Positions 26,686 through 34,518 of a stretch of 64,000 nucleotides of DNA are shown one piece after another. Below the pieces are notes generated by a model. The model had not been told where the DNA came from. It saw only the letters and a list, made by a program, of their open reading frames with translations, and did not search any database. Position 1 is the stretch's first letter. Every line of letters starts with the position of its first letter. The stretch is from JAALLB01 sp964502215. Lineage in GTDB: Bacteria; Pseudomonadota; Alphaproteobacteria; Rhizobiales; Rhizobiaceae. The stretch lies in contig CAZCUN010000004.1 in NCBI GenBank assembly GCA_964502215.1, positions 1 through 64,000 on the forward strand, read 5' to 3'. Position numbers and translations under genes: made by a program.

Positions 26686-26741
26686 TCCTCATACAAAGGT
26701 TCGAATTGACCTTTTAATTTACACAATTTATATTTAGAAAT

Positions 26742-26797
26742 CATTCGTGGTGATTTCACCAAATTGCAACCACGTAAAATATATTGCTAAAGAGGAG
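26742..26797 (+). promoter_or_regulatory. SAM-II riboswitch in front of metA
   Basis: The P1 stem CGTGG (26746-26750) pairs with CCACG (26770-26774). The conserved TGATTT follows P1. Loop bases GCAA (26766-26769) pair with TTGC (26784-26787) to close the pseudoknot, and GCTAAAG follows, running into the Shine-Dalgarno GAGGAG (26792-26797). The order and bases match the alphaproteobacterial metA-type SAM-II element, which lowers translation when S-adenosylmethionine is bound. Confidence 0.88.
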
Positions 26798-26808
26798 TTT
26801 TCCTTATT

Positions 26809-27732
26809 ATGCCTATTCGTATTCCAAATGGTCTTCCTTCAACTAAAACACTTTTAAAAGAAGGAGTTCAGATTTTACGCGAATCCGATGCAGATCTACA
26901 AGATGTTAGACCTTTACAGATTGCGCTTCTAAATCTGATGCCCAACAAGATACGCACAGAAACGCAAATTGCTAGGCTGATTGGCGCAACCCCCTTGCAG
27001 GTTGAATTATCCCTTGTTCGTATTGGTAGTCACAAAGCAAAGAATACGAATGAAGAACACCTGATTGATTTTTATAGCAAATGGGAGGAAATCAAACATC
27101 GAAAGTTTGATGGATTTATTATAACAGGCGCTCCAATCGAAACGCTGGAATTTGAAGAAGTAACTTACTGGAAAGAGCTTTGCGAAATTTTTGAATGGAC
27201 AAGAACCAATGTTCATTCAACTTTTAATATTTGTTGGGGTGCGATGGCTGCAATCAATTATTTCCATGGTATTGCTAAATATGAATTAGATGAAAAAGCA
27301 TTTGGGGTTTATCGGCACAGAAACTTGCGACCTGCTTCTCCTTATTTAAGCGGGTTTTCTGATGATTTTTCTATTCCAGTTTCACGATGGACTGAAGTTC
27401 GCACCAAAGACATTGAACCATATAGCTCGCTTAATATTTTGATGGAATCTGATATTACTGGCCCTTGCCTCCTTCAAGAAGATGAATGCAATAGACTCTA
27501 TATTTTCAATCATATTGAATATGATACGCTTTCACTCGGCGAAGAATATATGCGAGACCTTGATGCAGGTAAGGATATTCAAATGCCTCACAACTATTAT
27601 CCAAGCGATAATTCTGACATCCCTCCACAAAATAGATGGCGCTCGCACGCACATTTGTTGTTTAGGAACTGGATTAACCAAATGTATCAAACAACACCGT
27701 TTTATATGAATGATATCGGCAAAGATTCCTGA
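26809..27732 (+). CDS. metAA: Homoserine O-acetyltransferase (MetA family)
   Basis: A 307-residue MetA-family acyltransferase, full length. The catalytic Cys142 is in NICWGAM; the His/Glu pair lies in NHIEYD. Residue 111 is Glu (GAPIETLEF), the residue reported to select acetyl-CoA in this family, whereas succinyl-specific enzymes have Gly there. The enzyme activates homoserine for methionine synthesis. It is controlled by the SAM-II riboswitch just upstream, and homoserine supply links it to ThrB/ThrC elsewhere in the window. Confidence 0.93.
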   Translation: MPIRIPNGLPSTKTLLKEGVQILRESDADLQDVRPLQIALLNLMPNKIRTETQIARLIGATPLQVELSLVRIGSHKAKNTNEEHLIDFYSKWEEIKHRKFDGFIITGAPIETLEFEEVTYWKELCEIFEWTRTNVHSTFNICWGAMAAINYFHGIAKYELDEKAFGVYRHRNLRPASPYLSGFSDDFSIPVSRWTEVRTKDIEPYSSLNILMESDITGPCLLQEDECNRLYIFNHIEYDTLSLGEEYMRDLDAGKDIQMPHNYYPSDNSDIPPQNRWRSHAHLLFRNWINQMYQTTPFYMNDIGKDS

Positions 27733-27778
27733 TATTGACTACTTTAGCTACTGTAGCTGAAATGTTGAGGGTAAGCCT

Positions 27779-28107
27779 ATGACTATTCGTATTGTTACAT
27801 CGACAGAAGCACAAAACCAATTTGATAAATTGATTGAAGCTGCCCTGCTTCGCCCTCAAACAGGCTATTACAAAGATACAATAAAAGAAAAAGCCCTTTG
27901 AGAAAGCCTTACGATGAACCATGGTTTTGTTGATAATAACAAACATGTCGGTTCGGCTGTAATGGAAATTTTTCTTATGTGAATGGCGTCGATCACACAG
28001 CAAATAATGATAGTTTGACCAAGTTTATCTATTCAAACCTCGAAGCTAGCACTTTCAATAAAGACACTCTTGATGCATGGTTGCGGGATAATACTGTTCG
28101 GAGGTAA
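27779..28107 (+). pseudogene. Decayed phd-doc toxin-antitoxin locus (fused remnant)
   Basis: The frame starts like a Phd/YefM antitoxin (MTIRIVTSTEAQNQFDKLI) behind a good GAGGG site, then passes directly into the middle of a Doc toxin (EAALLRPQTGYYKDT), as if an internal deletion joined the two. An in-frame TGA at 27899-27901 stands where Doc proteins usually have Trp before ESL. The Fic/Doc motif reads NHGFVDNNKHVGS (expected HxFxDGNKRxG). One base is missing near the T run at 27969-27973; after shifting frame the Doc C-terminus continues (YVNGVDHTANNDSL... to DAWLRDN) and stops at 28105-28107. Three independent lesions mean it is not functional. Confidence 0.7.
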
Positions 28108-28111
28108 AGCC

Positions 28112-28939
28112 ATGTCGATTGAAGCCCGTCCTATAACGCCTTATGTCGGTGCGGATATTTATGGTGCTGATTTAACCAATGAAAATGATATTGCTGATAT
28201 TAAGCAAGCGTTTTCAGATCATTCGGTGATTGCAATTAGAGGGCTAGACCTTACGCCTGATGAACATCTAGCCTTTGCGCGTAAATGGGGTGAGATAAAT
28301 GTAAATCGGTTTTTTACACCAGTTGAAGGTTACCCTGAGATTGCAACCGTTATAAAAGAAGCAGATCAAACCGCAGCTATTGGGGAAACATGGCACACAG
28401 ATCATTCTTATGATTTAGCGCCCGCAATGTGCTCGATGCTGTATGCGCTTGAAACGCCGCCCGTTGGAGGCGACACTGCTTTTGCTTCACAACATGCAGC
28501 CTACATTGCTTTGTCTGACGGTATGAAATCAACGCTTGAAAACATGAGCGCTTGGCATTCATCCCGCCATGCATTTGGCGTAAGCTTGGTTGATGAAGAA
28601 GCACATTCAGATGGTAGGCTTGGCAATGAAGAAAATGCTAAGCAAGACGCGCTTCATCCTGTTGTGATTACACATCCACTCTCTGGCAAGAAATGCCTTT
28701 ATGTAAATGGCGACTTCACAACCCACTTTGATGGTTGGACAAAACAAGAATCGCAACCGCTACTAGATCAACTTTATGCCCATTGCTCTCGTGCTGATTT
28801 TACATGCCGTATTAGATGGGAGCCAGGCACAATGGCAATCTGGGATAATCGTGCACTTCAGCATATGGCGATTAATGATTATGCTGGGCATCGTCGTTTA
28901 ATGCACCGCATTACAATTGAAGGCACCCCCCTTTCATAA
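28112..28939 (+). CDS. TauD/TfdA-family Fe(II)/2-oxoglutarate dioxygenase
   Basis: A 275-residue non-heme iron dioxygenase. The iron triad is His95 and Asp97 (TWHTDHSY) plus His251 (LQHMAIND); Arg266 in LMHR is placed to bind 2-oxoglutarate. The sulfonate or aryloxy-acid substrate of this family cannot be told from the sequence. The ATG at 28112 is chosen because GGAGG precedes it by 7 bases; that ribosome site overlaps the last codons of the decayed toxin gene. It lies 27 bases before the VWA gene. Confidence 0.87.
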   Translation: MSIEARPITPYVGADIYGADLTNENDIADIKQAFSDHSVIAIRGLDLTPDEHLAFARKWGEINVNRFFTPVEGYPEIATVIKEADQTAAIGETWHTDHSYDLAPAMCSMLYALETPPVGGDTAFASQHAAYIALSDGMKSTLENMSAWHSSRHAFGVSLVDEEAHSDGRLGNEENAKQDALHPVVITHPLSGKKCLYVNGDFTTHFDGWTKQESQPLLDQLYAHCSRADFTCRIRWEPGTMAIWDNRALQHMAINDYAGHRRLMHRITIEGTPLS

Positions 28940-28966
28940 GGGATATTATTACATTAAATAAAGCTC

Positions 28967-30151
28967 ATGTTTTTACCGTTTTTTCTCAAACTCAAAGAAG
29001 CCAAAATTCCTGTCACTCTACGGGAGTTTCTTTTGTTGCTTGAAGCGATGGAAAAGAACCTTGTTACTTATGACATCGAAGGGTTTTATTATCTGGCACG
29101 CGCCGCTCTTGTAAAAGATGAACGCAACCTTGATCGCTTTGATGTGGTGTTTTCTGAAAGTTTCAAAGGTGTTGAGCGGATTGGTGGTAGTGAAGGTATC
29201 GACCAAATTGAACTTCCTGAAGAGTGGCTTCGCAAAATGGCAGAGAAGCATCTCTCCAAAGATGAAATGAAAGAAATAGAAGCGCTTGGCGGCTGGGAAA
29301 AATTAATGGAGACACTCAAAGAGCGTTTGAAAGAACAGCATAAACGCCACCAAGGCGGTTCAAAAATGATCGGCACTGCTGGTACTTCACCCTTTGGTGC
29401 TTATGGCTACAATCCTGAAGGGGTGCGCATTGGTCAACATGAAAGTCGCCATCGTCGCGCGGTAAAGGTTTGGGATAAGCGCGAGTTTAAAAACCTCGAC
29501 GACAGTGTTGAACTAGGAACACGTAATATAAAAGTTGCCCTCAAGCGCTTGCGCCGTTGGGTACGTGATGGGGCATCTGAAGAACTGGATTTAAACAGCA
29601 CCATTAAGGCGACGGCTGAAAATGGTTATCTGGATGTAAAAACCAGACCTGAACGACGCAATGCGGTGAAGGTTTTACTCTTCTTAGATATTGGTGGCTC
29701 AATGGATGATCATGTAAAACTGGTCGAAGAGCTTTTTTCAGCTGCACGTATTGAACTGAAAAACCTTGAGTATTTCTACTTTCACAACTGCGTTTATGAG
29801 GGCGTTTGGAAAGATAACAAGCGCCGACATAATGAGCGCATGTCGACTTGGGATGTGATGCATACTTATGGCTCAGATTATAAAGTTATCTTTGTCGGCG
29901 ATGCCGCCATGAGCCCATACGAAGTGGTTTACCCGGGTGGTTCTGTTGAACATTGGAACGAAGAGTCTGGTGAAATTTGGCTGCGTCGTGTGCTGGATAA
30001 ATGGAACAATGCAATTTGGCTTAATCCTGTTGAAGAGCGCACTTGGCGCTATACACAATCTACCCAGATGATCAATCAACTCTTTGCAGGGCGCATGTTT
30101 CCGATGACTTTATCTGGTCTCGATCAGGGTTTAAAAGAACTTTCGCATTAG
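28967..30151 (+). CDS. VWA-domain protein (CoxE-like), partner of the MoxR ATPase
   Basis: A 394-residue soluble protein. The N-terminal half (about 1-200) is helical with an acidic/basic stretch near 100-130. A C-terminal von Willebrand A domain begins about 235; its metal site reads DIGGSMDD (residue 241 on), the form usual in this subfamily instead of DxSxS. Proteins of this type are normally encoded next to a MoxR ATPase and act with it on metalloenzymes or membrane complexes. Here the ATPase is at 24889 with four loci in between. A terminator follows at 30173. Confidence 0.85.
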   Translation: MFLPFFLKLKEAKIPVTLREFLLLLEAMEKNLVTYDIEGFYYLARAALVKDERNLDRFDVVFSESFKGVERIGGSEGIDQIELPEEWLRKMAEKHLSKDEMKEIEALGGWEKLMETLKERLKEQHKRHQGGSKMIGTAGTSPFGAYGYNPEGVRIGQHESRHRRAVKVWDKREFKNLDDSVELGTRNIKVALKRLRRWVRDGASEELDLNSTIKATAENGYLDVKTRPERRNAVKVLLFLDIGGSMDDHVKLVEELFSAARIELKNLEYFYFHNCVYEGVWKDNKRRHNERMSTWDVMHTYGSDYKVIFVGDAAMSPYEVVYPGGSVEHWNEESGEIWLRRVLDKWNNAIWLNPVEERTWRYTQSTQMINQLFAGRMFPMTLSGLDQGLKELSH

Positions 30152-30172
30152 GCAATGTCTGATTAGAAAATA

Positions 30173-30207
30173 AAAAACCCAGCGCATAAGACCATGAGCT
30201 GGGTTTT
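30173..30207. terminator. Bidirectional terminator between VWA gene and bioY
   Basis: The arms AAAACCCAGC (30174-30183) and GCTGGGTTTT (30198-30207) enclose a 14-base loop. A-rich and T-rich flanks on both sides allow termination of both convergent genes. Confidence 0.85.
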
Positions 30208-30228
30208 AAAATGGTATAATTTAGAAAA

Positions 30229-30816
30229 TTACTTTTTCATCAAGCTTGCTATTGCTGGAACTGAAAGTGAAGCAAGAACAGCTTTTACGATGTCTGCAAG
30301 AATGAACGGTTGCACACCGTATTTCCACGCACCTTCAAATCCTAAAAGATTGCCGCTTGAACCGATGAAAACGAAACCAAGCCAGTAAGCACCTAACGCG
30401 TAGATTACCAAAGTGCCAAGAAGCGTTGCGCCAATAAGTGCAAAGATATTCTTTGAACTCACACGATCAGCTACATACCCAACGATTGCTACTGCAATTA
30501 CGAAGCCAGCCAGATAACCAGCCGTAGGGCCTGCAAAATAAGCAGGACCAGCAGCAACGCCAGCAAAGACAGGTGCGCCCATCAAACCAACTGCAAGGTA
30601 AGAAAGAATAGTCGCCAAGCCAAGACGCAAGCCATAAGCTGCCGCAAGACCCATAATAGCAAACGTTTGCAATGTTACTGGCACAGGCCAGAATGGAACT
30701 TGAATTTTTGCTGAGATTGCAATCAATGCAACACCAAAGGCTACCATGGTTGCCATAGTAAGCCATTTTAAGGATGAAGAATTAATTGAACGCGGGGCTA
30801 AAGCATTTGCTGACAT
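30229..30816 (-). CDS. bioY: Biotin transporter BioY (ECF S component)
   Basis: A 195-residue membrane protein with six hydrophobic helices. It shows the BioY blocks 'KIQVPFWPVPVTLQTFAIM' (about 47-65), 'GPTAGYLAGF' (about 92-101) and the C-terminal 'GVQPFILADIVKAVLA'. BioY binds and imports biotin, alone or with BioMN, and no bioMN is seen here. A BioR-like half palindrome covers the leader just upstream of the start, suggesting biotin-responsive repression. It is transcribed alone. Confidence 0.92.
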   Translation of the reverse strand: MSANALAPRSINSSSLKWLTMATMVAFGVALIAISAKIQVPFWPVPVTLQTFAIMGLAAAYGLRLGLATILSYLAVGLMGAPVFAGVAAGPAYFAGPTAGYLAGFVIAVAIVGYVADRVSSKNIFALIGATLLGTLVIYALGAYWLGFVFIGSSGNLLGFEGAWKYGVQPFILADIVKAVLASLSVPAIASLMKK

Positions 30817-30817
30817 T

Positions 30818-30827
30818 TTATAGATAT
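30818..30827. promoter_or_regulatory. Possible BioR operator at the bioY start
   Basis: TTATAGATAT differs by one base from the TTATAGATAA form of the BioR site known in Alphaproteobacteria. It lies two bases upstream of the bioY ATG, over the ribosome site. A bioR gene is not in the window, so the assignment is by motif and position only. Confidence 0.4.
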
Positions 30828-30910
30828 CCCTGTAAATTGAATTTGTTTGCAGTAGGTATATTAGTTAATAGCACCTTGTTCAAGCATTCAAAATTGCATT
30901 AAGGGATTTC

Positions 30911-31825
30911 ATGTCTAAACCATCATTCAGAATTAAATTTGATCCCGAACATGGCAAAGCAGTAACAATTGCTGATAACATCCAGCGCATCACCGCTCCA
31001 AACGAAAGTGCGTTTACCTATCGTGGCACAAATACATATATCTTAGGCGATAAAAATGTTGCTGTGATTGATCCAGGGCCTGCGATTGATAGCCATTTTG
31101 AGTTACTCATGGAAACGCTTAAAGGCCGTACCGTTACTCATATTGTCGTAACGCATACCCACATGGATCATTCACCCCTTGCCGCCCCTGTTAAAGAAAA
31201 AACTGGCGCGCCTATATTTGCAGAAGGGCCGCATAGAAATTCACGGGATTTGCATTTAGGTGAAATTAACTCACTTGATGCTGCTGCTGATAAAGATTTC
31301 AAAGCTGATGTGATTTTAAATCATGGCGATTTCATCGAAGGTAATGATTGGAAGTTGGAAACCATTCTTACCCCAGGCCACACACAAAACCATGCCTGCT
31401 TTGCCCTTTGTGATACGGACATGCTTTTTTCTGGCGATCATGTGATGAGCTGGGCAACTTCTATTGTTGCCCCTCCTGATGGTTCAATGGCGGATTATAT
31501 GAATTCGCTCTCGATTATGATGGAACGTAAAGAGACAATTTATTTTCCAGGTCATGGTGGGCGATTAGAAAAAGCCCCTGAGTTTGTTCGTGCATTACGC
31601 GCTCACCGCAAGATGCGCGAGACTGCTGTTTTATCTCGCATTCGTGCGGGCGACAAAACCATTCCAGACATTGTGAAGGTTATTTATAAAGAAACAGACC
31701 CACGCCTTCATGGTGCTGCTGGGTTATCTGTCTTTGCTCATATTGAGGATTTAGTGGCTCAGGACAAAATACGTTGTGAAGGTTCGCCTGCGCTCAATAG
31801 TATTTATACGCCCGTACCTATTTAA
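30911..31825 (+). CDS. Metallo-beta-lactamase-fold hydrolase
   Basis: A 304-residue MBL-fold protein with the metal motif THTHMDHS (about 76-83), further His in TPGHTQNH, Asp in FSGDHVM, and His in YFPGHGG. A C-terminal winged-helix-like segment (about 230-290) starts with 'HRKMRETAVLSRIRAG', as in LACTB2/glyoxalase-II-like proteins. The substrate is unknown; LACTB2 relatives act on RNA and others on thioesters. Its stop overlaps that of the convergent DUF1499 gene by four bases. Confidence 0.85.
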   Translation: MSKPSFRIKFDPEHGKAVTIADNIQRITAPNESAFTYRGTNTYILGDKNVAVIDPGPAIDSHFELLMETLKGRTVTHIVVTHTHMDHSPLAAPVKEKTGAPIFAEGPHRNSRDLHLGEINSLDAAADKDFKADVILNHGDFIEGNDWKLETILTPGHTQNHACFALCDTDMLFSGDHVMSWATSIVAPPDGSMADYMNSLSIMMERKETIYFPGHGGRLEKAPEFVRALRAHRKMRETAVLSRIRAGDKTIPDIVKVIYKETDPRLHGAAGLSVFAHIEDLVAQDKIRCEGSPALNSIYTPVPI

Positions 31826-32712
31826 CCTTCACCTGCAATGCCAAGAAGAGCTGCATCTAATTGTTGAAGAAAGCCTTCAATTAACTTGGCATTATATCCA
31901 AAATCATGTTTACCCCAACGTGCAGAAGAACGAACATCTACTAGCGTATTACGATCTTCACTGACAATCCGAATGATGACATCATTTTGAAAACCGAATA
32001 TGAATGTACGCTCAAGCGCTTCAATAAAAATATCATCTGGAGCTGCTATTTCTTCTTCAATCTGCTCTTCATCATTTTCTTCTTCGGGTTCATTATCAGC
32101 AAGCTCAGTCGTATTTTCACTCTCTGCGTTACTTTTGAGTTCGGGAATGCCTGAAGACCCAGTTAATAGCCATTTGTTATTATCAATAATAATACGAACA
32201 GCTTCTAAGACACGTTCAGGCCCAGCAGGATATCTTCGTGATTGCAGTCTAGGATAAGCTAAAATTATTTCCCTGGCATATTCATCATCGTATTGAAAAA
32301 TAGGGTTCATGCCTTTATCAACATTAGCCTCTCTAATATTAACTGCATTGATGTATTCAGGTGGGTTCAACATGTCTGTTGAAACATCATTTGCCAATGG
32401 AAACTGAATTGATAAAAATGCTTGATATCCAAAGGGTAACAACACAAGCAATGTGATTATCATACCTCTAATAACTTGCGAGCCACCGCGATAGCCTTTT
32501 GTCCAAAGTTCACTAATAGCCTTTATAGCAAAAACCAATGATAACAATGCAATCAAAAGTCCGAATGCAATTAGGATAAACATTTGTATTGTGTCTATTT
32601 TAGCAAAGCGGTAGAGCAGAATTACTAACACAAAAAATGGTATCAGAAATAAAGCAAGTCTTAAGCACCATATGGCTGCTTTTGAACGTCTATCGTGTAA
32701 ATATGCTACCAT
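31822..32712 (-). CDS. DUF1499 domain membrane protein
   Basis: A 296-residue protein with three N-terminal membrane helices (about 15-35, 43-65 and 83-105). A DUF1499 domain follows (about 130-290), seen in 'RRYPAGPERVLEAVRIII' and 'VDVRSSARWGKHDFGYNAKLI'. An acidic low-complexity insert (about 200-225, many Glu/Asp) interrupts the domain. The function of DUF1499 is unknown. Confidence 0.8.
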   Translation of the reverse strand: MVAYLHDRRSKAAIWCLRLALFLIPFFVLVILLYRFAKIDTIQMFILIAFGLLIALLSLVFAIKAISELWTKGYRGGSQVIRGMIITLLVLLPFGYQAFLSIQFPLANDVSTDMLNPPEYINAVNIREANVDKGMNPIFQYDDEYAREIILAYPRLQSRRYPAGPERVLEAVRIIIDNNKWLLTGSSGIPELKSNAESENTTELADNEPEEENDEEQIEEEIAAPDDIFIEALERTFIFGFQNDVIIRIVSEDRNTLVDVRSSARWGKHDFGYNAKLIEGFLQQLDAALLGIAGEG

Positions 32713-32816
32713 GTGAGTTTCATTCTATCCGTCAAAAATTACCTCTATTTCGCCCCATTATAGCCATTGGGCAAGTCTTTTCTACTCTTAGTACGAATCA
32801 GATAAATGACCGTGTT

Positions 32817-33518
32817 TCATTTCATAGCAATTATAGTGGGTAATTCAGTGATCGAAGAAAGAACCATATCTGCATGGGGCAAAAGTTCTTCGCGTGTTGC
32901 AGGGCCAGTTTCAACAGCGCATGTTTTAACGCCTGCAGCGCGTCCTGCCTGCATGTCGTGGGTGCTATCACCAACCATTAAAACCTGCTCTGGACGCAGA
33001 CCCAAGCGCTCAACAAAAGCATCGATCATGCCACTACCAGGCTTTGCACCATAGCCAGAATCTGCACCCGATATGCTTTCAAAAAGATGATCAATTTCTA
33101 ATGCTTCCATCTGGTTAATAGCATTTTCTTCTGAATCATTCGTGCCAACACCTAATATAACACCAGCTTCATCAAGTACCTCTAAAGCCTTAGAAGCACC
33201 TGGGATTGCCTCTACAGTGTTAAGGCAAATCTCACCATACATCTCATCAATGATAGTGCCGAATTCTTCAATATCTTCAACTTGTAAAACTGAAGACAAA
33301 GCTTCTGCAATATCTATACCTGAGCCTGCAATGATAACAGAACTATTAGAAATCAAATTACTAGACAAATCATAATCTATCGTTTGTGCTGCCTGTTCCA
33401 TCAATTCTGGATCGCCATTGCAAAGCTCATCGAGAACTAATTTCGTAGCCTTATTAAAGGTTGCACCAAAATCTGCGATTGTGCCGTCTTTATCAAAAAT
33501 GATTGCCTTAATATCCAT
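32817..33518 (-). CDS. HAD-superfamily phosphatase, phosphoglycolate-phosphatase-like
   Basis: A 233-residue HAD hydrolase. The nucleophile motif FDKDGTIADF lies at residues 8-17, 'GVGTNDSEENA' carries motif II, and GDSTHDMQAGRAAGV near residue 185 is motif IV. The helical cap lies between. Phosphoglycolate phosphatase is the usual annotation; other small phosphoesters are possible. GAGGAAG before the ATG at 33518 and the conserved start MDIKAIIFD decide the start, and a longer open frame to 33638 is not used. Divergent from the EamA gene. Confidence 0.82.
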   Translation of the reverse strand: MDIKAIIFDKDGTIADFGATFNKATKLVLDELCNGDPELMEQAAQTIDYDLSSNLISNSSVIIAGSGIDIAEALSSVLQVEDIEEFGTIIDEMYGEICLNTVEAIPGASKALEVLDEAGVILGVGTNDSEENAINQMEALEIDHLFESISGADSGYGAKPGSGMIDAFVERLGLRPEQVLMVGDSTHDMQAGRAAGVKTCAVETGPATREELLPHADMVLSSITELPTIIAMK

Positions 33519-33604
33519 GTGCTTCCTCAAATTATAATAGGAATACCTTTGACAGTTTTCGAAGTCTTTGACAAACATCCAATACAAAAATTGAAAGAGA
33601 TTTA

Positions 33605-34513
33605 ATGGGTGAAATATTTGTCTCCATGGCAGGCACACCGCAAGGCGAAGTGTTAGCGTTATTTTTGGCGCTTATGTCCGCCTTAGCACATGCTATTTTT
33701 GCTGCGGTAAACAAAGGCGGCGTAGACCCTTATCTTAATCGTGGTGCAATTAATGTTGCATACGCAATCATGGCTGCACCCTTTGCACTTTTTGTTTTCC
33801 CGCTACCAAGTGAAGATTTAATACCACTGTTATTTTTATCTTATCTTTTACACATTGCCTATGAATGGTTTCAGGCTGGTGCTTTCTCTAGAGGCTCATT
33901 TACATTGGTTTATCCAATTGCACGCGGCATTGGCCCAGTTGTGACCGCTTTCTTGGCGCTTTTTGTTTTCAATGAGACTTTAGTCATCAACCAATGGCTG
34001 GGATTATTATTATTATCGGGTGCAATTTTTTCTCTGGCATTCGTAAATCTTGGAGAAACAAAATTAGACGCTGAAGAAAAACGTGGCCTGTTGATCTCAA
34101 TTTTATTAGCTGTCAGCGCTGGCGTATTTGTTGCCTTGTATACAACCATAGATGCCTTTGGCATTCGTTTGGCAAAAGATCCATTTACATTTCTGACTTG
34201 GTTCTTTTTTCTAGGGGGCTTTGGCTTTCCTATTATTGCTTATCAAAGATGGAAAACCATTGAAATTAAGCCTGAAATTCAACCGCTTATTGTGAGGGGA
34301 ATTTTTGGTGCACTAATTGCTTTCTTTTCGTTCGGAACACTTATGCTGGCAACCCTCATAGGAAAAGTCAGTGAAGCTGCAGCAATTCGTGAAACATCAA
34401 TTATTTTTGCGACAGGTATAGGCGTTTTATTTTTTCATGAAAAAGTTGACCTAAAACGAATGGTCATTATTTCTTTGATTGCGGTTGGTGCAATTATGAT
34501 TGAGTTTCACTGA
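33605..34513 (+). CDS. EamA/DMT-family transporter
   Basis: A 302-residue permease with ten predicted helices in two EamA repeats. The first opens 'FLALMSALAHAIFAAVNKGG', and the second starts near residue 158 with 'GLLISILLAVSAGVFVALYT'. The substrate is unknown. It is transcribed divergently from the HAD gene, with an 86-base gap, and ends five bases before the convergent smc stop. It is not close to the transporter at 10340 beyond family membership. Confidence 0.8.
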   Translation: MGEIFVSMAGTPQGEVLALFLALMSALAHAIFAAVNKGGVDPYLNRGAINVAYAIMAAPFALFVFPLPSEDLIPLLFLSYLLHIAYEWFQAGAFSRGSFTLVYPIARGIGPVVTAFLALFVFNETLVINQWLGLLLLSGAIFSLAFVNLGETKLDAEEKRGLLISILLAVSAGVFVALYTTIDAFGIRLAKDPFTFLTWFFFLGGFGFPIIAYQRWKTIEIKPEIQPLIVRGIFGALIAFFSFGTLMLATLIGKVSEAAAIRETSIIFATGIGVLFFHEKVDLKRMVIISLIAVGAIMIEFH

Positions 34514-34518
34514 ATAAC

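Noticed and set aside
27674..28003. A 109-residue leftward frame over the end of metA and the toxin scar
   Set aside because: It has no ribosome site or recognisable domain and lies opposite metA and the decayed phd-doc remnant.
33519..33638. N-terminal extension of the leftward HAD phosphatase
   Set aside because: The conserved family start and a good ribosome site are at 33518, and the extension overlaps the divergent transporter gene.
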